Below, one piece after another: positions 6,963 to 16,214 of a DNA stretch of 64,000 nucleotides; positions within the stretch are counted from its first letter, which is position 1, and every line of letters starts with the position of its first letter. The stretch lies in assembly GCA_964617955.1 (NCBI GenBank), contig CAZTXB010000006.1:1-64000 (forward strand), in the 5' to 3' direction. The translations under genes were made by a program, and so were the position numbers. This stretch comes from JABWCE01 sp964617955. GTDB taxonomy: Bacteria > Bacteroidota > Bacteroidia > NS11-12g > UBA9320. The notes under the pieces are model-generated. The model searched no databases. It was not told the origin of the DNA and saw only the letters and a program-made list of their open reading frames with translations.

Positions 6963-8084
6963 ATGATTGAAAGGCAGGTTTTAAAAACAATTATCAAACG
7001 CATTAAAGGGCCAAAAGCACTGGTTCTGTTTGGGGCCAGACAAGTTGGAAAAAGTACGCTTTTAAAACAAATGGAACCCCATTTTGAAAAACCAATACTC
7101 AGGCTAAATGGCGATGAAGCTGATGTAAGGAATTTGTTTACCGAACTTACCTCCACTAAACTGAATGCCATTATCGGGCAAAATAAAACCCTGCTGATAG
7201 ATGAAGCCCAACGCATAAATGATATAGGTTTGGGCATTAAACTAATTACAGACAACCGCCCGGACGTGAAAGTGATCGCTACAGGTTCTTCCTCCTTTGA
7301 TTTGGCCAATAAACTGAATGAACCCCTTACCGGACGAAAATGGGAGTTTAAATTATTCACCTTATCCTACTCCGAAATGGTGAACCATCACGGTTTATTA
7401 ACTGAAAGGCGATTGCTGGAAAACCGCCTTATTTATGGCTATTATCCTGAAATTGTTTCCAATCCTGGAGACGAAAAAATGCTTTTAAAAACCTTGGTTG
7501 ACAGCTATTTGTACAAAGATGTTTTAATTTTAGAAAAAATATTAAAGCCCGAAAAATTGGAAAGATTGGTTAAGGCCTTGGCATTTCAGGTGGGTAGCCA
7601 GGTATCGTATCATGAATTGGGAAAAACCTGCGGGCTTGATAACCAAACCGTAGAACGCTACATTGATGTGCTTGAAAAAGCATTTGTGGTTTTCAGGCTT
7701 TCATCATTTAACCGCAATTTGAGGAACGAACTCAAGCAAAGCCGCAAAATTTATTTTTATGATTTGGGGGTAAGAAACACCATCATCAATAATTTCAATC
7801 AACTTGAATTTAGAAATGATGTGGGTGCTTTATGGGAAAATTTCATCATCATTGAACGCATTAAGCAATTGAACTACAATGAAAAACAAGCCAATATTTA
7901 TTTTTGGAGAAACACCGAACGACAAGAGATTGACTACATTGAAGAAGCGGATGGCAAACTGATGCCGTATGAATTTAAATGGAAAGCCAATACCAAAACA
8001 AAATTCCCTAAGTCGTTTATCCAAACTTATGAGGCCGAAGGGCAAATTATTACTTCTGAAAATTTCGAAGAATTTATTGTATAG
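6963..8084 (+). CDS. AAA ATPase with C-terminal DUF4143 domain
   Basis: 373 aa. The N-terminal AAA_14 domain has Walker A GARQVGKST and Walker B TLLIDEAQ, followed by the sensor-like IATGSSSFDL. The C-terminal DUF4143 domain ends in a PD-(D/E)xK-like core, ERQEIDYIEE then MPYEFKW. These proteins are common, patchily distributed and of unknown function; they look accessory rather than essential. The gene stands alone between rdgB and gpmI, behind its own palindrome array and promoter. I found no duplication of neighbouring gene ends around it. Confidence 0.85.
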   Translation: MIERQVLKTIIKRIKGPKALVLFGARQVGKSTLLKQMEPHFEKPILRLNGDEADVRNLFTELTSTKLNAIIGQNKTLLIDEAQRINDIGLGIKLITDNRPDVKVIATGSSSFDLANKLNEPLTGRKWEFKLFTLSYSEMVNHHGLLTERRLLENRLIYGYYPEIVSNPGDEKMLLKTLVDSYLYKDVLILEKILKPEKLERLVKALAFQVGSQVSYHELGKTCGLDNQTVERYIDVLEKAFVVFRLSSFNRNLRNELKQSRKIYFYDLGVRNTIINNFNQLEFRNDVGALWENFIIIERIKQLNYNEKQANIYFWRNTERQEIDYIEEADGKLMPYEFKWKANTKTKFPKSFIQTYEAEGQIITSENFEEFIV

Positions 8085-8198
8085 TTTAGTAAGTTAAAAA
8101 CTAGTCGCAACCCACGACAAACCTACCGCAAGGGTTCCAAAGTTTTTCTCCATGGCTGTTTCGAAAATCTTGTCAGACTCTATAACGCATCATCAATT

Positions 8199-9725
8199 TT
8201 AAAATAAGGCCTTCCCGGTCATTTCTTTTGGCTGCTCAATTTCCATTATTTTTAAGAGGGTCGGGGCGATATCCGCCAAAATCCCATCTTGCATTTTGGC
8301 CTTATTGTTCCCAACCAAAAAACAAGGAACGGGATTCATACTATGCGCTGTATTGGGTGTTCCGTCATCATTGATTGCAAAATCAGCGTTGCCATGGTCG
8401 GCTATTATTATAAACTGATACCCTTTTTTTAAACCGGCTTCCACCAATTCTTTTACGCATCCGTCCACCGTTTCCACGGCTTTTACTATAGCTGAATAAA
8501 CGCCTGTATGCCCCACCATATCTGCATTGGCAAAGTTGATACACATAAATTCAGTTTCAGCCATTTCAATTTCTTTAAGTATTGCCTCCTTCAATGGAAT
8601 AGCGCTCATTTCAGGTTGCAAATCGTAGGTGGCTACTTTAGGAGAAGAAACCATAATGCGCTTTTCGTTTACAAATTCACTTTCTCTTCCTCCGGAAAAA
8701 AAGAAGGTAACATGAGGATATTTTTCGGTTTCGGCTGCCCGTATTTGTCGCAGATTTTTATGAGCAATGACTTCCCCAAGGGTATTGGTTAAATCATTAT
8801 TTTCAAAAAGTATGTTCACATTTTCATAGGTTTTGTCATACTCGGTAAAGGTGGTATAATCCAGATTTAACTTTTTAATTTCCTGTTCCGGAAAATCTTT
8901 TTGGGTTAAAGCCAAAGTAATTTCCCTTCCTCTATCGGTTCTGAAATTAAAATTGATAACAATATCGCCTTCCTCAATAATAGCAAGAGGTTTGCCCTCT
9001 TTATCTTTTAGCGAAATAGGTTTTAAAAACTCATCGGTCACTTCATTTTTATAAGACTTTTCTATCGTTTCTAATAAATCGGTCGTCTCCTCCCCTATTC
9101 CTTTCGTAAGTAAATCATAGGCTAATTTTATGCGTTCCCAGCGTTTATCCCGGTCCATAGCATAGTAGCGGCCTATGCAACTGGCTATTTTAGTTTTACC
9201 AACTTTGGGATTCGCCATTAAATTTTTAAGATAATCTATTCCGCCTTTGGGGTCGGTATCTCTCCCATCGGCAAAGGCATGGATAAAGGTTTGATTATCC
9301 AACCCATTCTTCACAAAAATTTCACAAAGGTTTATCAAATGGTCTATGGATGAATGCACGCCTCCATCGGATACCAAACCTATTAAATGAATTTTTTTAT
9401 TTTCCCGTTTGGCTTTTTCAAGGATGTTTTTTAAAACCTCATTTTTTTCAACTTCCTCATCTGCAAAAGCTTTATCAATGCGAGTTAGCATTTGGTAAAC
9501 AATTCGCCCAGCCCCAATATTTAAATGCCCCACTTCACTGTTGCCCATTTGCCCTTGGGGCAATCCAACATTCATCCCATGGGTGAGTAAAGTAGAATGA
9601 GGAACCGACCGAAATAAGCCATCAATAAAAGGGGTATTGGCATTGTAAATCGCATCCGATTTATCGTGTCTTCCTATTCCCCAGCCATCCATAATAATGA
9701 GGATGGCCTTTTGAATTTTATGCAT
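8199..9725 (-). CDS. gpmI: 2,3-bisphosphoglycerate-independent phosphoglycerate mutase
   Basis: 508 aa. It interconverts 3- and 2-phosphoglycerate in glycolysis and gluconeogenesis, using two Mn ions. Alkaline-phosphatase-superfamily motifs are in place: LIIMDGWGIG (metal site), MGNSEVGHLNIGAGR (the phosphorylated serine), HAFADGRDTDP, NFANADMVGHTG and IIADHGNADF. A TAACTTTG -7 element lies just 4 nt upstream of the ATG. Confidence 0.97.
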   Translation of the reverse strand: MHKIQKAILIIMDGWGIGRHDKSDAIYNANTPFIDGLFRSVPHSTLLTHGMNVGLPQGQMGNSEVGHLNIGAGRIVYQMLTRIDKAFADEEVEKNEVLKNILEKAKRENKKIHLIGLVSDGGVHSSIDHLINLCEIFVKNGLDNQTFIHAFADGRDTDPKGGIDYLKNLMANPKVGKTKIASCIGRYYAMDRDKRWERIKLAYDLLTKGIGEETTDLLETIEKSYKNEVTDEFLKPISLKDKEGKPLAIIEEGDIVINFNFRTDRGREITLALTQKDFPEQEIKKLNLDYTTFTEYDKTYENVNILFENNDLTNTLGEVIAHKNLRQIRAAETEKYPHVTFFFSGGRESEFVNEKRIMVSSPKVATYDLQPEMSAIPLKEAILKEIEMAETEFMCINFANADMVGHTGVYSAIVKAVETVDGCVKELVEAGLKKGYQFIIIADHGNADFAINDDGTPNTAHSMNPVPCFLVGNNKAKMQDGILADIAPTLLKIMEIEQPKEMTGKALF

Positions 9726-9729
9726 AGGG

Positions 9730-9737
9730 CAAAGTTA
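9730..9737 (-). promoter_or_regulatory. gpmI promoter, -7 element
   Basis: The minus strand reads TAACTTTG, then CCCT, then the ATG. The 4-nt gap implies a leaderless or nearly leaderless transcript. Confidence 0.5.
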
Positions 9738-9760
9738 ATTCGTTTTACAGAGTTAATTGG

Positions 9761-9768
9761 TAGATTTG
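9761..9768 (+). promoter_or_regulatory. Promoter -7 element of the phosphopantetheinyl transferase gene
   Basis: TAGATTTG on the plus strand. It lies downstream of the earliest possible start codon (TTG 9757) and 21 nt before the TTG at 9790, which favours the later start. Confidence 0.4.
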
Positions 9769-9789
9769 TGCTGGAAAACCGACCAACAT

Positions 9790-10461
9790 TTGCCTTTAAT
9801 AAAAAAACATACTTTTCCATTAGAAATTATTGCGCTTTGGCATATTACCGAAACACCCGAGCAATTGCAATCGATGCTCACCATTGATGAGTTTGTGCCT
9901 TTTAAAGCCGAACGGAGAAATACCCATTGGTTGGCTGCAAGGTTGGCCTTACAGGGGGCTGTGGGAAATTCATCGTCCAAAATTATTAAAAACGATCATG
10001 GTAAACCCTTTCTTAATCAAGAGGATGGACATATTTCCATTTCCCATTCGGGAAATTTGGCCGCTGCCATTTTCAACTCAAAACTATCCTGTGGCATTGA
10101 TTTAGAACTTTACGATAGCCGCATCGAAAGGATTTCTCATAAATTTACTAACGAAGATGAATTGTCTCTTTTTCCTAAACACTTTTTAAATTCCAGTGCC
10201 TGTTTAATTTGGAGTGCCAAGGAATCGGTTTTTAAATATACCCATTTGCACGATGTTTTTTTTAAAGAACAAATTCAACTGAAAAGCATTGATTTAAAAA
10301 ATGAAACCTTACACTTTCACTTCAAGCACCCAAGTTCAGAAGAATTTCTGGAGGTACACTATAAGGTTTTTGAGATGAAAGGTAAACATTTGGCCGAAAC
10401 CCAACTGCTTGCAGATGAGGAAATGAGTTTTAACGAACGCTATATTTTGACATGGATATAA
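9790..10461 (+). CDS. 4'-phosphopantetheinyl transferase superfamily protein
   Basis: 223 aa from TTG 9790; an alternative TTG at 9757 overlaps the likely promoter. Sfp-type enzymes load the phosphopantetheine arm of CoA onto carrier proteins. The signature is present: GHISISHSGNLAAAIF, then GIDLE (Mg ligands) and WSAKESVFK. The substrate is not known; the adjacent SDR gene, which overlaps by 10 nt, suggests co-transcription but not a shared pathway. Confidence 0.85.
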   Translation: MPLIKKHTFPLEIIALWHITETPEQLQSMLTIDEFVPFKAERRNTHWLAARLALQGAVGNSSSKIIKNDHGKPFLNQEDGHISISHSGNLAAAIFNSKLSCGIDLELYDSRIERISHKFTNEDELSLFPKHFLNSSACLIWSAKESVFKYTHLHDVFFKEQIQLKSIDLKNETLHFHFKHPSSEEFLEVHYKVFEMKGKHLAETQLLADEEMSFNERYILTWI

Positions 10462-11243
10462 AAACTATATGGATTACCGGTGCCAGCGGTGGCATTGGCG
10501 AAGCCCTCGCCTTGGGTTATGCCCGCCATGGGCAAAATCTAATTTTATCTGCACGCCGGGTAAACGAGTTGGAGCGGGTAGCCACAGCGTGCGAAACCCT
10601 GGGTGCCAAGTGCATGGTTTTGCCTTTGGATCTGACACAATTGGATGAACCGGAAAAATTGGTTCAGAAGGCCATTTCATTCACAGGAAACATTGATATT
10701 TTGATTAACAACGGTGGAATATCACAGCGCAGTCTGGCCTCAGAAACAAAAATAGAGGTGGTGAGGACTCTCATGGAAATCAACTTCTTTGGACACGTTG
10801 CATTGAGCAGTGCCCTGCTTCCCTACATGATAGCCTCCGGAGGTGGTCAATTTGCTGTGCTCAGCAGTCTGACCGGAAAATTCGGATTTGGCTTGCGCAG
10901 TTCCTATTCTGCTGGTAAACATGCTTTGCACGGTTACTTTGAATCGCTGGCCATTGAAAACTACAAACACAACATTCACGTTACCATGGTTTGTCCGGGC
11001 AGAATACTCACTCAAATGTCCATCAATGCCATTAATTCTGATGGTTCGAAGTATGGCAAAATGGATAAAGGTCAAAAAAATGGAATTGCGGCAGACCGCT
11101 GTGCTGCTCTCATCATAAAGGCTATTAAAGCTAAGAAACATGAGATTCTTATTGGTAAACTGGATCTGGCCATGGTTTATCTGAAAAGATTTTTCCCAAA
11201 ACTATTTTTCAAAAAAGCTGTAAAACTCGAACCTTGGCTATAA
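10452..11243 (+). CDS. Short-chain dehydrogenase/reductase (SDR) family oxidoreductase
   Basis: 263 aa classical SDR. The Rossmann nucleotide-binding motif TGASGGIGEA lies at residues 9-18; NNGG replaces the usual NNAG; the catalytic serine lies in LSSLTGK and the YxxxK pair is YSAGK. The C-terminal part (FFPKLFFKKAVKLEP) is basic and hydrophobic and may touch the membrane, as in DHRS7-like members. The substrate cannot be told. It overlaps the preceding transferase gene by 10 nt. Confidence 0.88.
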   Translation: MDIKTIWITGASGGIGEALALGYARHGQNLILSARRVNELERVATACETLGAKCMVLPLDLTQLDEPEKLVQKAISFTGNIDILINNGGISQRSLASETKIEVVRTLMEINFFGHVALSSALLPYMIASGGGQFAVLSSLTGKFGFGLRSSYSAGKHALHGYFESLAIENYKHNIHVTMVCPGRILTQMSINAINSDGSKYGKMDKGQKNGIAADRCAALIIKAIKAKKHEILIGKLDLAMVYLKRFFPKLFFKKAVKLEPWL

Positions 11244-11356
11244 TATTTTAATACATTATTGCTACAGGTCTGCGAGTGCTCGTTGGTTACTGAAGCGCTG
11301 AAATTAGGATGCGGCTTATCTATAAAAACGCATAAAAATTCAAAATACTAAACCAT

Positions 11357-11364
11357 TATTTTTG
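11357..11364 (+). promoter_or_regulatory. Promoter -7 element of the VOC protein gene
   Basis: TATTTTTG followed by TGAC and the ATG at 11369, a 4-nt gap. Confidence 0.5.
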
Positions 11365-11368
11365 TGAC

Positions 11369-12424
11369 ATGACAAAACGCATTGCAGGAATTCAACAAAT
11401 GGGCATTGGAATTCCAAATGTTCATGAAGCCTGGGCTTGGTATCGCAAACAATTTGGTATTGATATTCCAATTTTTGAGGAAGCTGCTGAAGCCAATTTA
11501 ATGTTGCCTTATACTGCAGGTAAGCCTCATATGCGCCATGCCATTTTGGCCATTAGTATGCAAGGGGGCGGTGGGTTTGAAATCTGGCAGTACACCAGTC
11601 GAACACCACAGCCTCCCGAATTTAAAATTCTTTTTGGAGATCTTGGAATCCTGTTTCCTAAAATCAAATGCCGCGATGTTAAATCGCTTCACCAGCAAAT
11701 GCTTAAAGATGGGATTGACTTGATTAGTGAGGTGGTGACCAATCCGGCCGGACAATTGTGCTTTGGAGTAAAAGACCCTTATCAAAATATATTTCAGGTA
11801 GTAGAATACAACAACTGGTTCAGCAACACAGGCTCGCTTTGTGGAGGGGTTTGCGGGGCTGTATTAGGGGTAAGTGATATTGAAAAATCGCTCACCCTTT
11901 ACCGCGATATTTTAGGTTACGACAAAGTTCTATTTGACCAATCGGGTAATTTTGCTGATTTAACCGGACTTCCAGCCGGCGATGACCGGTATCGCCGGGT
12001 GTTATTGGGACATTCAAAACCCAGGGTGGGAGCATTTAGCCGATTGCTCGGAACTACCCAAATCGAGTTGGTTCAAACTTTGAGCCGTAAGCCAAGGCGT
12101 ATATATGAAAACCGATTATGGGGAGATTTGGGTTTTATTCACCTTTGCTTTGACGTATCGGGGATGGATGACCTGAAAAAAGAATGTGAGCAAGCCGGCT
12201 TTAAATTTACGGTCGATAGCGACGAGAGTTTCGATATGGGTGAAGCAGCAGGGCATTTTACCTATATTGAAGATCCCGACGGAACCCTTATAGAATTTGT
12301 AGAGACACATAAAATTCCAATTTTGAAAAAATTGGGTTGGTATTTGAATTTGAGAAAAAGGGACCCCAAAAAACCATTACCCAACTGGATAATAAAAGCA
12401 CTGTCACTGAATAGGAAAAAGTAG
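11369..12424 (+). CDS. VOC family (glyoxalase/dioxygenase fold) protein with two modules
   Basis: 351 aa containing two vicinal-oxygen-chelate modules: residues about 5-145 (IAGIQQMGIGIPNVHEAWAW to YQNIFQVVEYNNWF) and about 160-315 (GVSDIEKSLTLYRDILGYDK to DPDGTLIEFVETHKIP). Candidate metal ligands in the second module are FIHLCFD and the glutamate in LIEFVE. The family includes isomerases, dioxygenases and lyases on small carbonyl or phenolic substrates, so no reaction is assigned. It is a single-gene transcript with a probably leaderless start. Confidence 0.85.
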   Translation: MTKRIAGIQQMGIGIPNVHEAWAWYRKQFGIDIPIFEEAAEANLMLPYTAGKPHMRHAILAISMQGGGGFEIWQYTSRTPQPPEFKILFGDLGILFPKIKCRDVKSLHQQMLKDGIDLISEVVTNPAGQLCFGVKDPYQNIFQVVEYNNWFSNTGSLCGGVCGAVLGVSDIEKSLTLYRDILGYDKVLFDQSGNFADLTGLPAGDDRYRRVLLGHSKPRVGAFSRLLGTTQIELVQTLSRKPRRIYENRLWGDLGFIHLCFDVSGMDDLKKECEQAGFKFTVDSDESFDMGEAAGHFTYIEDPDGTLIEFVETHKIPILKKLGWYLNLRKRDPKKPLPNWIIKALSLNRKK

Positions 12425-12505
12425 GTTGGTTATGAAGTTTAAGCCCTTACTAAGCTAATTTTATATCATACCTAAAATTTATTTCTAAAAATGGATAGAT
12501 TTACC

Positions 12506-13864
12506 CTAAGGCTGCTTTGCATTAAGCTCCTTGCTTTTAAGCATATCATAAATGGTCGATTTGCCTATTTTTAGGGCATTGGCTGCCTTCACCACATTGT
12601 TTTTATTTTTGGTGAGATAATAGGATATGATCTCCTGCATATATTCTTTCATGGTTTTTTCGGTACTGTTCATCAGTAAACTTGTGTTTGGAGAGGTTAA
12701 TTGAATGTCGATGTCGGTAATATCCCCATCACCGCACATGACTGAGGCCAATTCACAAATCGATTTTAGTTCTTGCATGTTGCCGGGAAAGGAATAATTG
12801 ATGAGGACTTTTACTGCCGAAGGTGCAAATGAAGGATTTGAAATTCCGTTTGCATTGCAAAATTCGTCCACAAAATGACGGGCTAAAACCATGATATCGC
12901 CCTTCCTGTTTCGGAGCGGAGGTATGGCAATAGGAAAGCCCAAAATTCTATAATACAGGTCTTCCATCAAATTTCCATTCTTCACCTCTTCCAGCAAATC
13001 CTTCTGAGTACCGGTTATGAGCCTGAGGTTAAATTTATAAATTTGATCACCGCCCATTCTTTTGAATTCCCTCTCCTTCAAAACCTTTAGCAATTCGGTT
13101 TGAAGCTTTAGGTCCAATTCTGTAATTTCGTTGATGAATAATGTGCCGTTATGGGCTTCCTCGAAGCACCCAATCTTACTGTTGATGGCTCCGGTAGTAG
13201 AACCGGCTTCATGTCCAAAGAGTTCATCTTCATGTTGCTCTTTGGGAATATTGGCCAGATTTATGCTCACAAAACGGTTTGAGGCCTTTAATGAATTGTA
13301 ATGAATGGCTTTGGCTACCAGCTCCTTCCCTGTACCCGTTTCGCCACTTATGGATACTTTAATGTTGGTTTGCGCAGCCTTTGCAATGTTTTCATTTACT
13401 TTTTTAATCTCTTCATCCCCACCAAGCAGCACTGATTTATCCATAAATCTATCGGAAAGTGCATGCCTGAGGTGAAAGATTTCGGACTTTAATTCAAATT
13501 TTTCGCGAACCCTCATGATGCTTCGCCAAAGCAAGTCCTTAGTGCTCTCCTCTTTAACGACATAGTCTGATACTCCCCTTTTGAGCAGTTCTATCGCAAT
13601 ATTCAAGTCCTGTTTTTCCGCGATAAAAATTATCGCAATGCTTGGATCGATTTCCTGGATTTTACTAAAGAGCAAATCTCCGCCAATGTCAGGTAGGTTA
13701 TAATCAATGGCAATAAGATCGGGATTGAGGTACATGTGGTTTAAACAGTCCTTTCCGCTCTTAAAAACATGAGTTTCCAATTCAGGGTTTAAGGTCGATT
13801 GATAATTTAAAATCTGGCTATACCAGTCATCATCTTCAACCAAAAATATTTTGAAGTTGTCCAT
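12506..13864 (-). CDS. NtrC-type response regulator with altered GAFTGA loop
   Basis: 452 aa: receiver domain (residues 1-120, phosphoacceptor D54 in IAIDYNLPD), AAA+ domain (Walker A GETGTGKE, Walker B-like TLFINEI, arginine-finger segment DLYYRILGFPIAIPPLR), and a Fis-type C-terminal helix-turn-helix (VVKAANALKIGKSTIYDML). The sigma-54 contact loop reads GSTTGA instead of GAFTGA. The receiver lacks the usual Thr/Ser after strand 4 (FIAEKQD). rpoN is present 2.3 kb away. No histidine kinase is adjacent. It is divergent from folA. Confidence 0.9.
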   Translation of the reverse strand: MDNFKIFLVEDDDWYSQILNYQSTLNPELETHVFKSGKDCLNHMYLNPDLIAIDYNLPDIGGDLLFSKIQEIDPSIAIIFIAEKQDLNIAIELLKRGVSDYVVKEESTKDLLWRSIMRVREKFELKSEIFHLRHALSDRFMDKSVLLGGDEEIKKVNENIAKAAQTNIKVSISGETGTGKELVAKAIHYNSLKASNRFVSINLANIPKEQHEDELFGHEAGSTTGAINSKIGCFEEAHNGTLFINEITELDLKLQTELLKVLKEREFKRMGGDQIYKFNLRLITGTQKDLLEEVKNGNLMEDLYYRILGFPIAIPPLRNRKGDIMVLARHFVDEFCNANGISNPSFAPSAVKVLINYSFPGNMQELKSICELASVMCGDGDITDIDIQLTSPNTSLLMNSTEKTMKEYMQEIISYYLTKNKNNVVKAANALKIGKSTIYDMLKSKELNAKQP

Positions 13865-14063
13865 AATATTGAGTTACAGCTAAAAGTTAGTAGTTAGTAG
13901 CGCTCTCTCAAAGTTACATCATTAGTTTTAATAATTTGCATTAATTTTTATTTTTTTTAACCCGATGCCTAAGCATTTATAGTCTGTGCCTTTCAACCAG
14001 GCTTAGGATGCCTGACTATTTGCTTAAAAACATCTATTCAATTTTTTGCTTCAAACTAATTGC

Positions 14064-14071
14064 TACTTTTG
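14064..14071 (+). promoter_or_regulatory. folA promoter, -7 element
   Basis: TACTTTTG lies downstream of the earliest in-frame start (14008) and 47 nt before the ATG at 14119, which supports the later start. Confidence 0.5.
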
Positions 14072-14118
14072 CCTGCTTTAAAAAAAACAATTTATACCAT
14101 TTTACCCATCCGACCGAA

Positions 14119-14610
14119 ATGCACATTTCAATTATAGCTGCTATAGGAAAAAACCATGAAATTGGTGGCAACAATGGCTTGCTGTGGAGGCTAGGCGAAG
14201 ACCTGAAAATATTTAAAGAACTCACCCTTGGGCATTGTATTATTATGGGCAGAAAAACATTTGAATCCATTGGGAAACCCTTACCGGGCCGACACAATAT
14301 TGTGGTTTCAAATGGTAAAATTGAGCGGGAAGGGTGCCTCCAGGCCGTCGATCTGAACCATGCTTTGGAAATGGCAAGGGAAATGAATGAGCAAGAGGCA
14401 TTTATTATCGGTGGTGGACAAATTTACAGTTATGCCATGGACCTGGCCGATAAACTTTACATCAGTCATGTCGATCACTCTTTTCCCAATGCCGATACTT
14501 TTTTCCCTTCTATCCCTGAAGGAGAATGGCAGTTATCCGATTCGAAGCCATACCTCAAAAATGAAAAAAATGAGTATGCATTTGAATTTAAAGTGTATCG
14601 CAGAGTTTAA
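14119..14610 (+). CDS. folA: Dihydrofolate reductase
   Basis: 163 aa from ATG 14119, the normal size for the family; a longer in-frame version from 14008 would add a non-conserved tail and overlap the promoter. It reduces dihydrofolate to tetrahydrofolate with NADPH. Visible motifs are ISIIAAIGKNHEIGGNNGLLW (substrate and Met20-loop region), IIMGRKTFESIG with the NADPH-binding GR, LPGRHNIVVS and FIIGGGQIYS. It stands alone and converges with asnS 14 bp downstream. Confidence 0.96.
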   Translation: MHISIIAAIGKNHEIGGNNGLLWRLGEDLKIFKELTLGHCIIMGRKTFESIGKPLPGRHNIVVSNGKIEREGCLQAVDLNHALEMAREMNEQEAFIIGGGQIYSYAMDLADKLYISHVDHSFPNADTFFPSIPEGEWQLSDSKPYLKNEKNEYAFEFKVYRRV

Positions 14611-14624
14611 AAGTTTGAGCTGTA

Positions 14625-16139
14625 TTAAGGAAACAGGCGTCCATACATTCTTGGAAAAGGAATAGATTCCCTCACATGCTTCAATTTGCAAATCCAGGTT
14701 ACCAGGCGCTCCAGCCCTAATCCAAAACCTGCATGAGGAACCGATCCATATCGCCTCAAATCCAGATACCATTCAAAGGCCTCCATGGGCAATTCATGCT
14801 CTTTAATTTTTTCGATCAGCAATTGTTCGTCTGTTTCCCGCTCTCCACCTCCAATTATTTCTCCATAACCTTCCGGTGCTAGCACATCAACCCCGCGCGC
14901 AAAATTTGAATTGTTTGGATTGCGTTTTAAGTAAAAGGCCTTGACCTCATGTGGCCAATCATACACCATAATCGGACTGTTATACAACCTCGTAATCACC
15001 GTTTCGTCGCTGCCCCCAAAATCATTGCCATATCTGAAATTCTTTGCTGAATCGAGCCACTGTGGAATATTTCTCAAATCCTCCTCAATTTCTTTCCATT
15101 CATTTTTCAGGTTAATGAGTTTTGATTGGTTAAAATTAATTTCTCCCTTTTTAAGCCCCGGGGTTTTTATTTTTTGCTCCCTTTCTTCAATTTCATCCGC
15201 AAGCTCCTTAAGTCTTGCATTTTTTTCCATAAGCAAGGTTTCCAGGGATTGAATGCTGTTCTGCCCTTCAACATCCTGCTCGCCCTTTATTATTTTTACG
15301 GCCTCATCGTAGGTAAGACGAGGAAATTTAATCAAACTTGCCTTGAGGGTTTCCGGATCCCTTTCGATTAGAGCCAATTCCTTTTGGCAATGATCAACCA
15401 CGTCTTTAATCACATGATGAAGAAAATCCTCAATCAGATCCATGTTGTCAAAAATATCGTGAAAAGCCATCTCAGGTTCAATCATCCAAAATTCGGATAA
15501 ATGTCTTCTGGTTTTTGATTTTTCGGCCCTGAAGGTCGGCCCAAAGGTGTAAATTTTACCCATGGCCATAGCCATGGCTTCCCCATATAACTGACCTGAT
15601 TGAGACAGGTAAGCCGATTCACCGTAAAAATCTGTTTCAAACAAATTGGAAGTTCCTTCACAGGCATTTCCGGTAAATACCGGCGCATCCATTTGCACAA
15701 AATCCCTGCTTTGGAAAAATTTGTGAATTGAAAAAATGATTTGATTCCTGATTTTCATAATGGCCCATTGACGGTTACTCCTCAGCCATAAATGCCGATT
15801 ATCCATCAAAAACTCTACCCCATGCTCCTTTTTTGCAATAGGGTAATCTTTAACGTTTTGAATAATTTCAAGAGCTGTTAAATGCACCTCGTATCCTCCA
15901 ATCTGTCTTTCATCCACCACCACTTTACCGGTTACTTTTATTGAGCTTTCCAGTCCTAACGAGAGGGACTTCTCAAAAATTTCATCCCCTAAGTTATTTA
16001 AGTCTCCGATGCATTGACACTGCGATGAACCATCTCTTAAAATGATAAAAACCAGTCCTTTCCCATCCCTTTTATTGGCAACCCAACCCTGCAAAGTCAC
16101 AGTTTTTTCAACACATTGGGATAAATCTTTGATAAGCAT
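14625..16139 (-). CDS. asnS: Asparagine--tRNA ligase
   Basis: 504 aa class IIb synthetase. An N-terminal OB-fold anticodon-binding domain (residues 1-115) precedes the catalytic core with motif 2 FRAEKSKTRRHLSEFWMIEP and motif 3 GFGLGLERLV. A coiled, highly charged insertion of about 90 residues (ETLLMEKNARLKELADEIEE onward) sits in the catalytic domain. I recall a similar insertion in Bacteroidota AsnS, but have not checked. The promoter on the minus strand (16175-16182) is back to back with that of rpoN. Confidence 0.95.
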   Translation of the reverse strand: MLIKDLSQCVEKTVTLQGWVANKRDGKGLVFIILRDGSSQCQCIGDLNNLGDEIFEKSLSLGLESSIKVTGKVVVDERQIGGYEVHLTALEIIQNVKDYPIAKKEHGVEFLMDNRHLWLRSNRQWAIMKIRNQIIFSIHKFFQSRDFVQMDAPVFTGNACEGTSNLFETDFYGESAYLSQSGQLYGEAMAMAMGKIYTFGPTFRAEKSKTRRHLSEFWMIEPEMAFHDIFDNMDLIEDFLHHVIKDVVDHCQKELALIERDPETLKASLIKFPRLTYDEAVKIIKGEQDVEGQNSIQSLETLLMEKNARLKELADEIEEREQKIKTPGLKKGEINFNQSKLINLKNEWKEIEEDLRNIPQWLDSAKNFRYGNDFGGSDETVITRLYNSPIMVYDWPHEVKAFYLKRNPNNSNFARGVDVLAPEGYGEIIGGGERETDEQLLIEKIKEHELPMEAFEWYLDLRRYGSVPHAGFGLGLERLVTWICKLKHVRESIPFPRMYGRLFP

Positions 16140-16164
16140 TTTTATTTTTATGGTGTTAAATGTA

Positions 16165-16172
16165 TAATTTTG
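16165..16172 (+). promoter_or_regulatory. rpoN promoter, -7 element
   Basis: TAATTTTG on the plus strand, 42 nt before the rpoN ATG, only 2 bp from the divergent asnS element. Confidence 0.45.
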
Positions 16173-16174
16173 GG

Positions 16175-16182
16175 CAAAATTA
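16175..16182 (-). promoter_or_regulatory. asnS promoter, -7 element
   Basis: The minus strand reads TAATTTTG, 35 nt before the asnS start. The two divergent -7 elements face each other across 2 bp, so use of one may hinder the other. Confidence 0.45.
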
Positions 16183-16214
16183 ATTTAATTTTCGCTCAAT
16201 GACGTAGCCTTGGG

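Noticed and set aside
6793..8198. Target duplication around the DUF4143 ATPase gene
   Set aside because: The flanks do not match the ends of rdgB or gpmI; only the palindrome array is present on the left.
9757..9789. Upstream TTG start of the phosphopantetheinyl transferase gene
   Set aside because: It lies before the probable -7 element at 9761-9768, so it would not be on the transcript. The later TTG at 9790 was preferred, though without direct proof.
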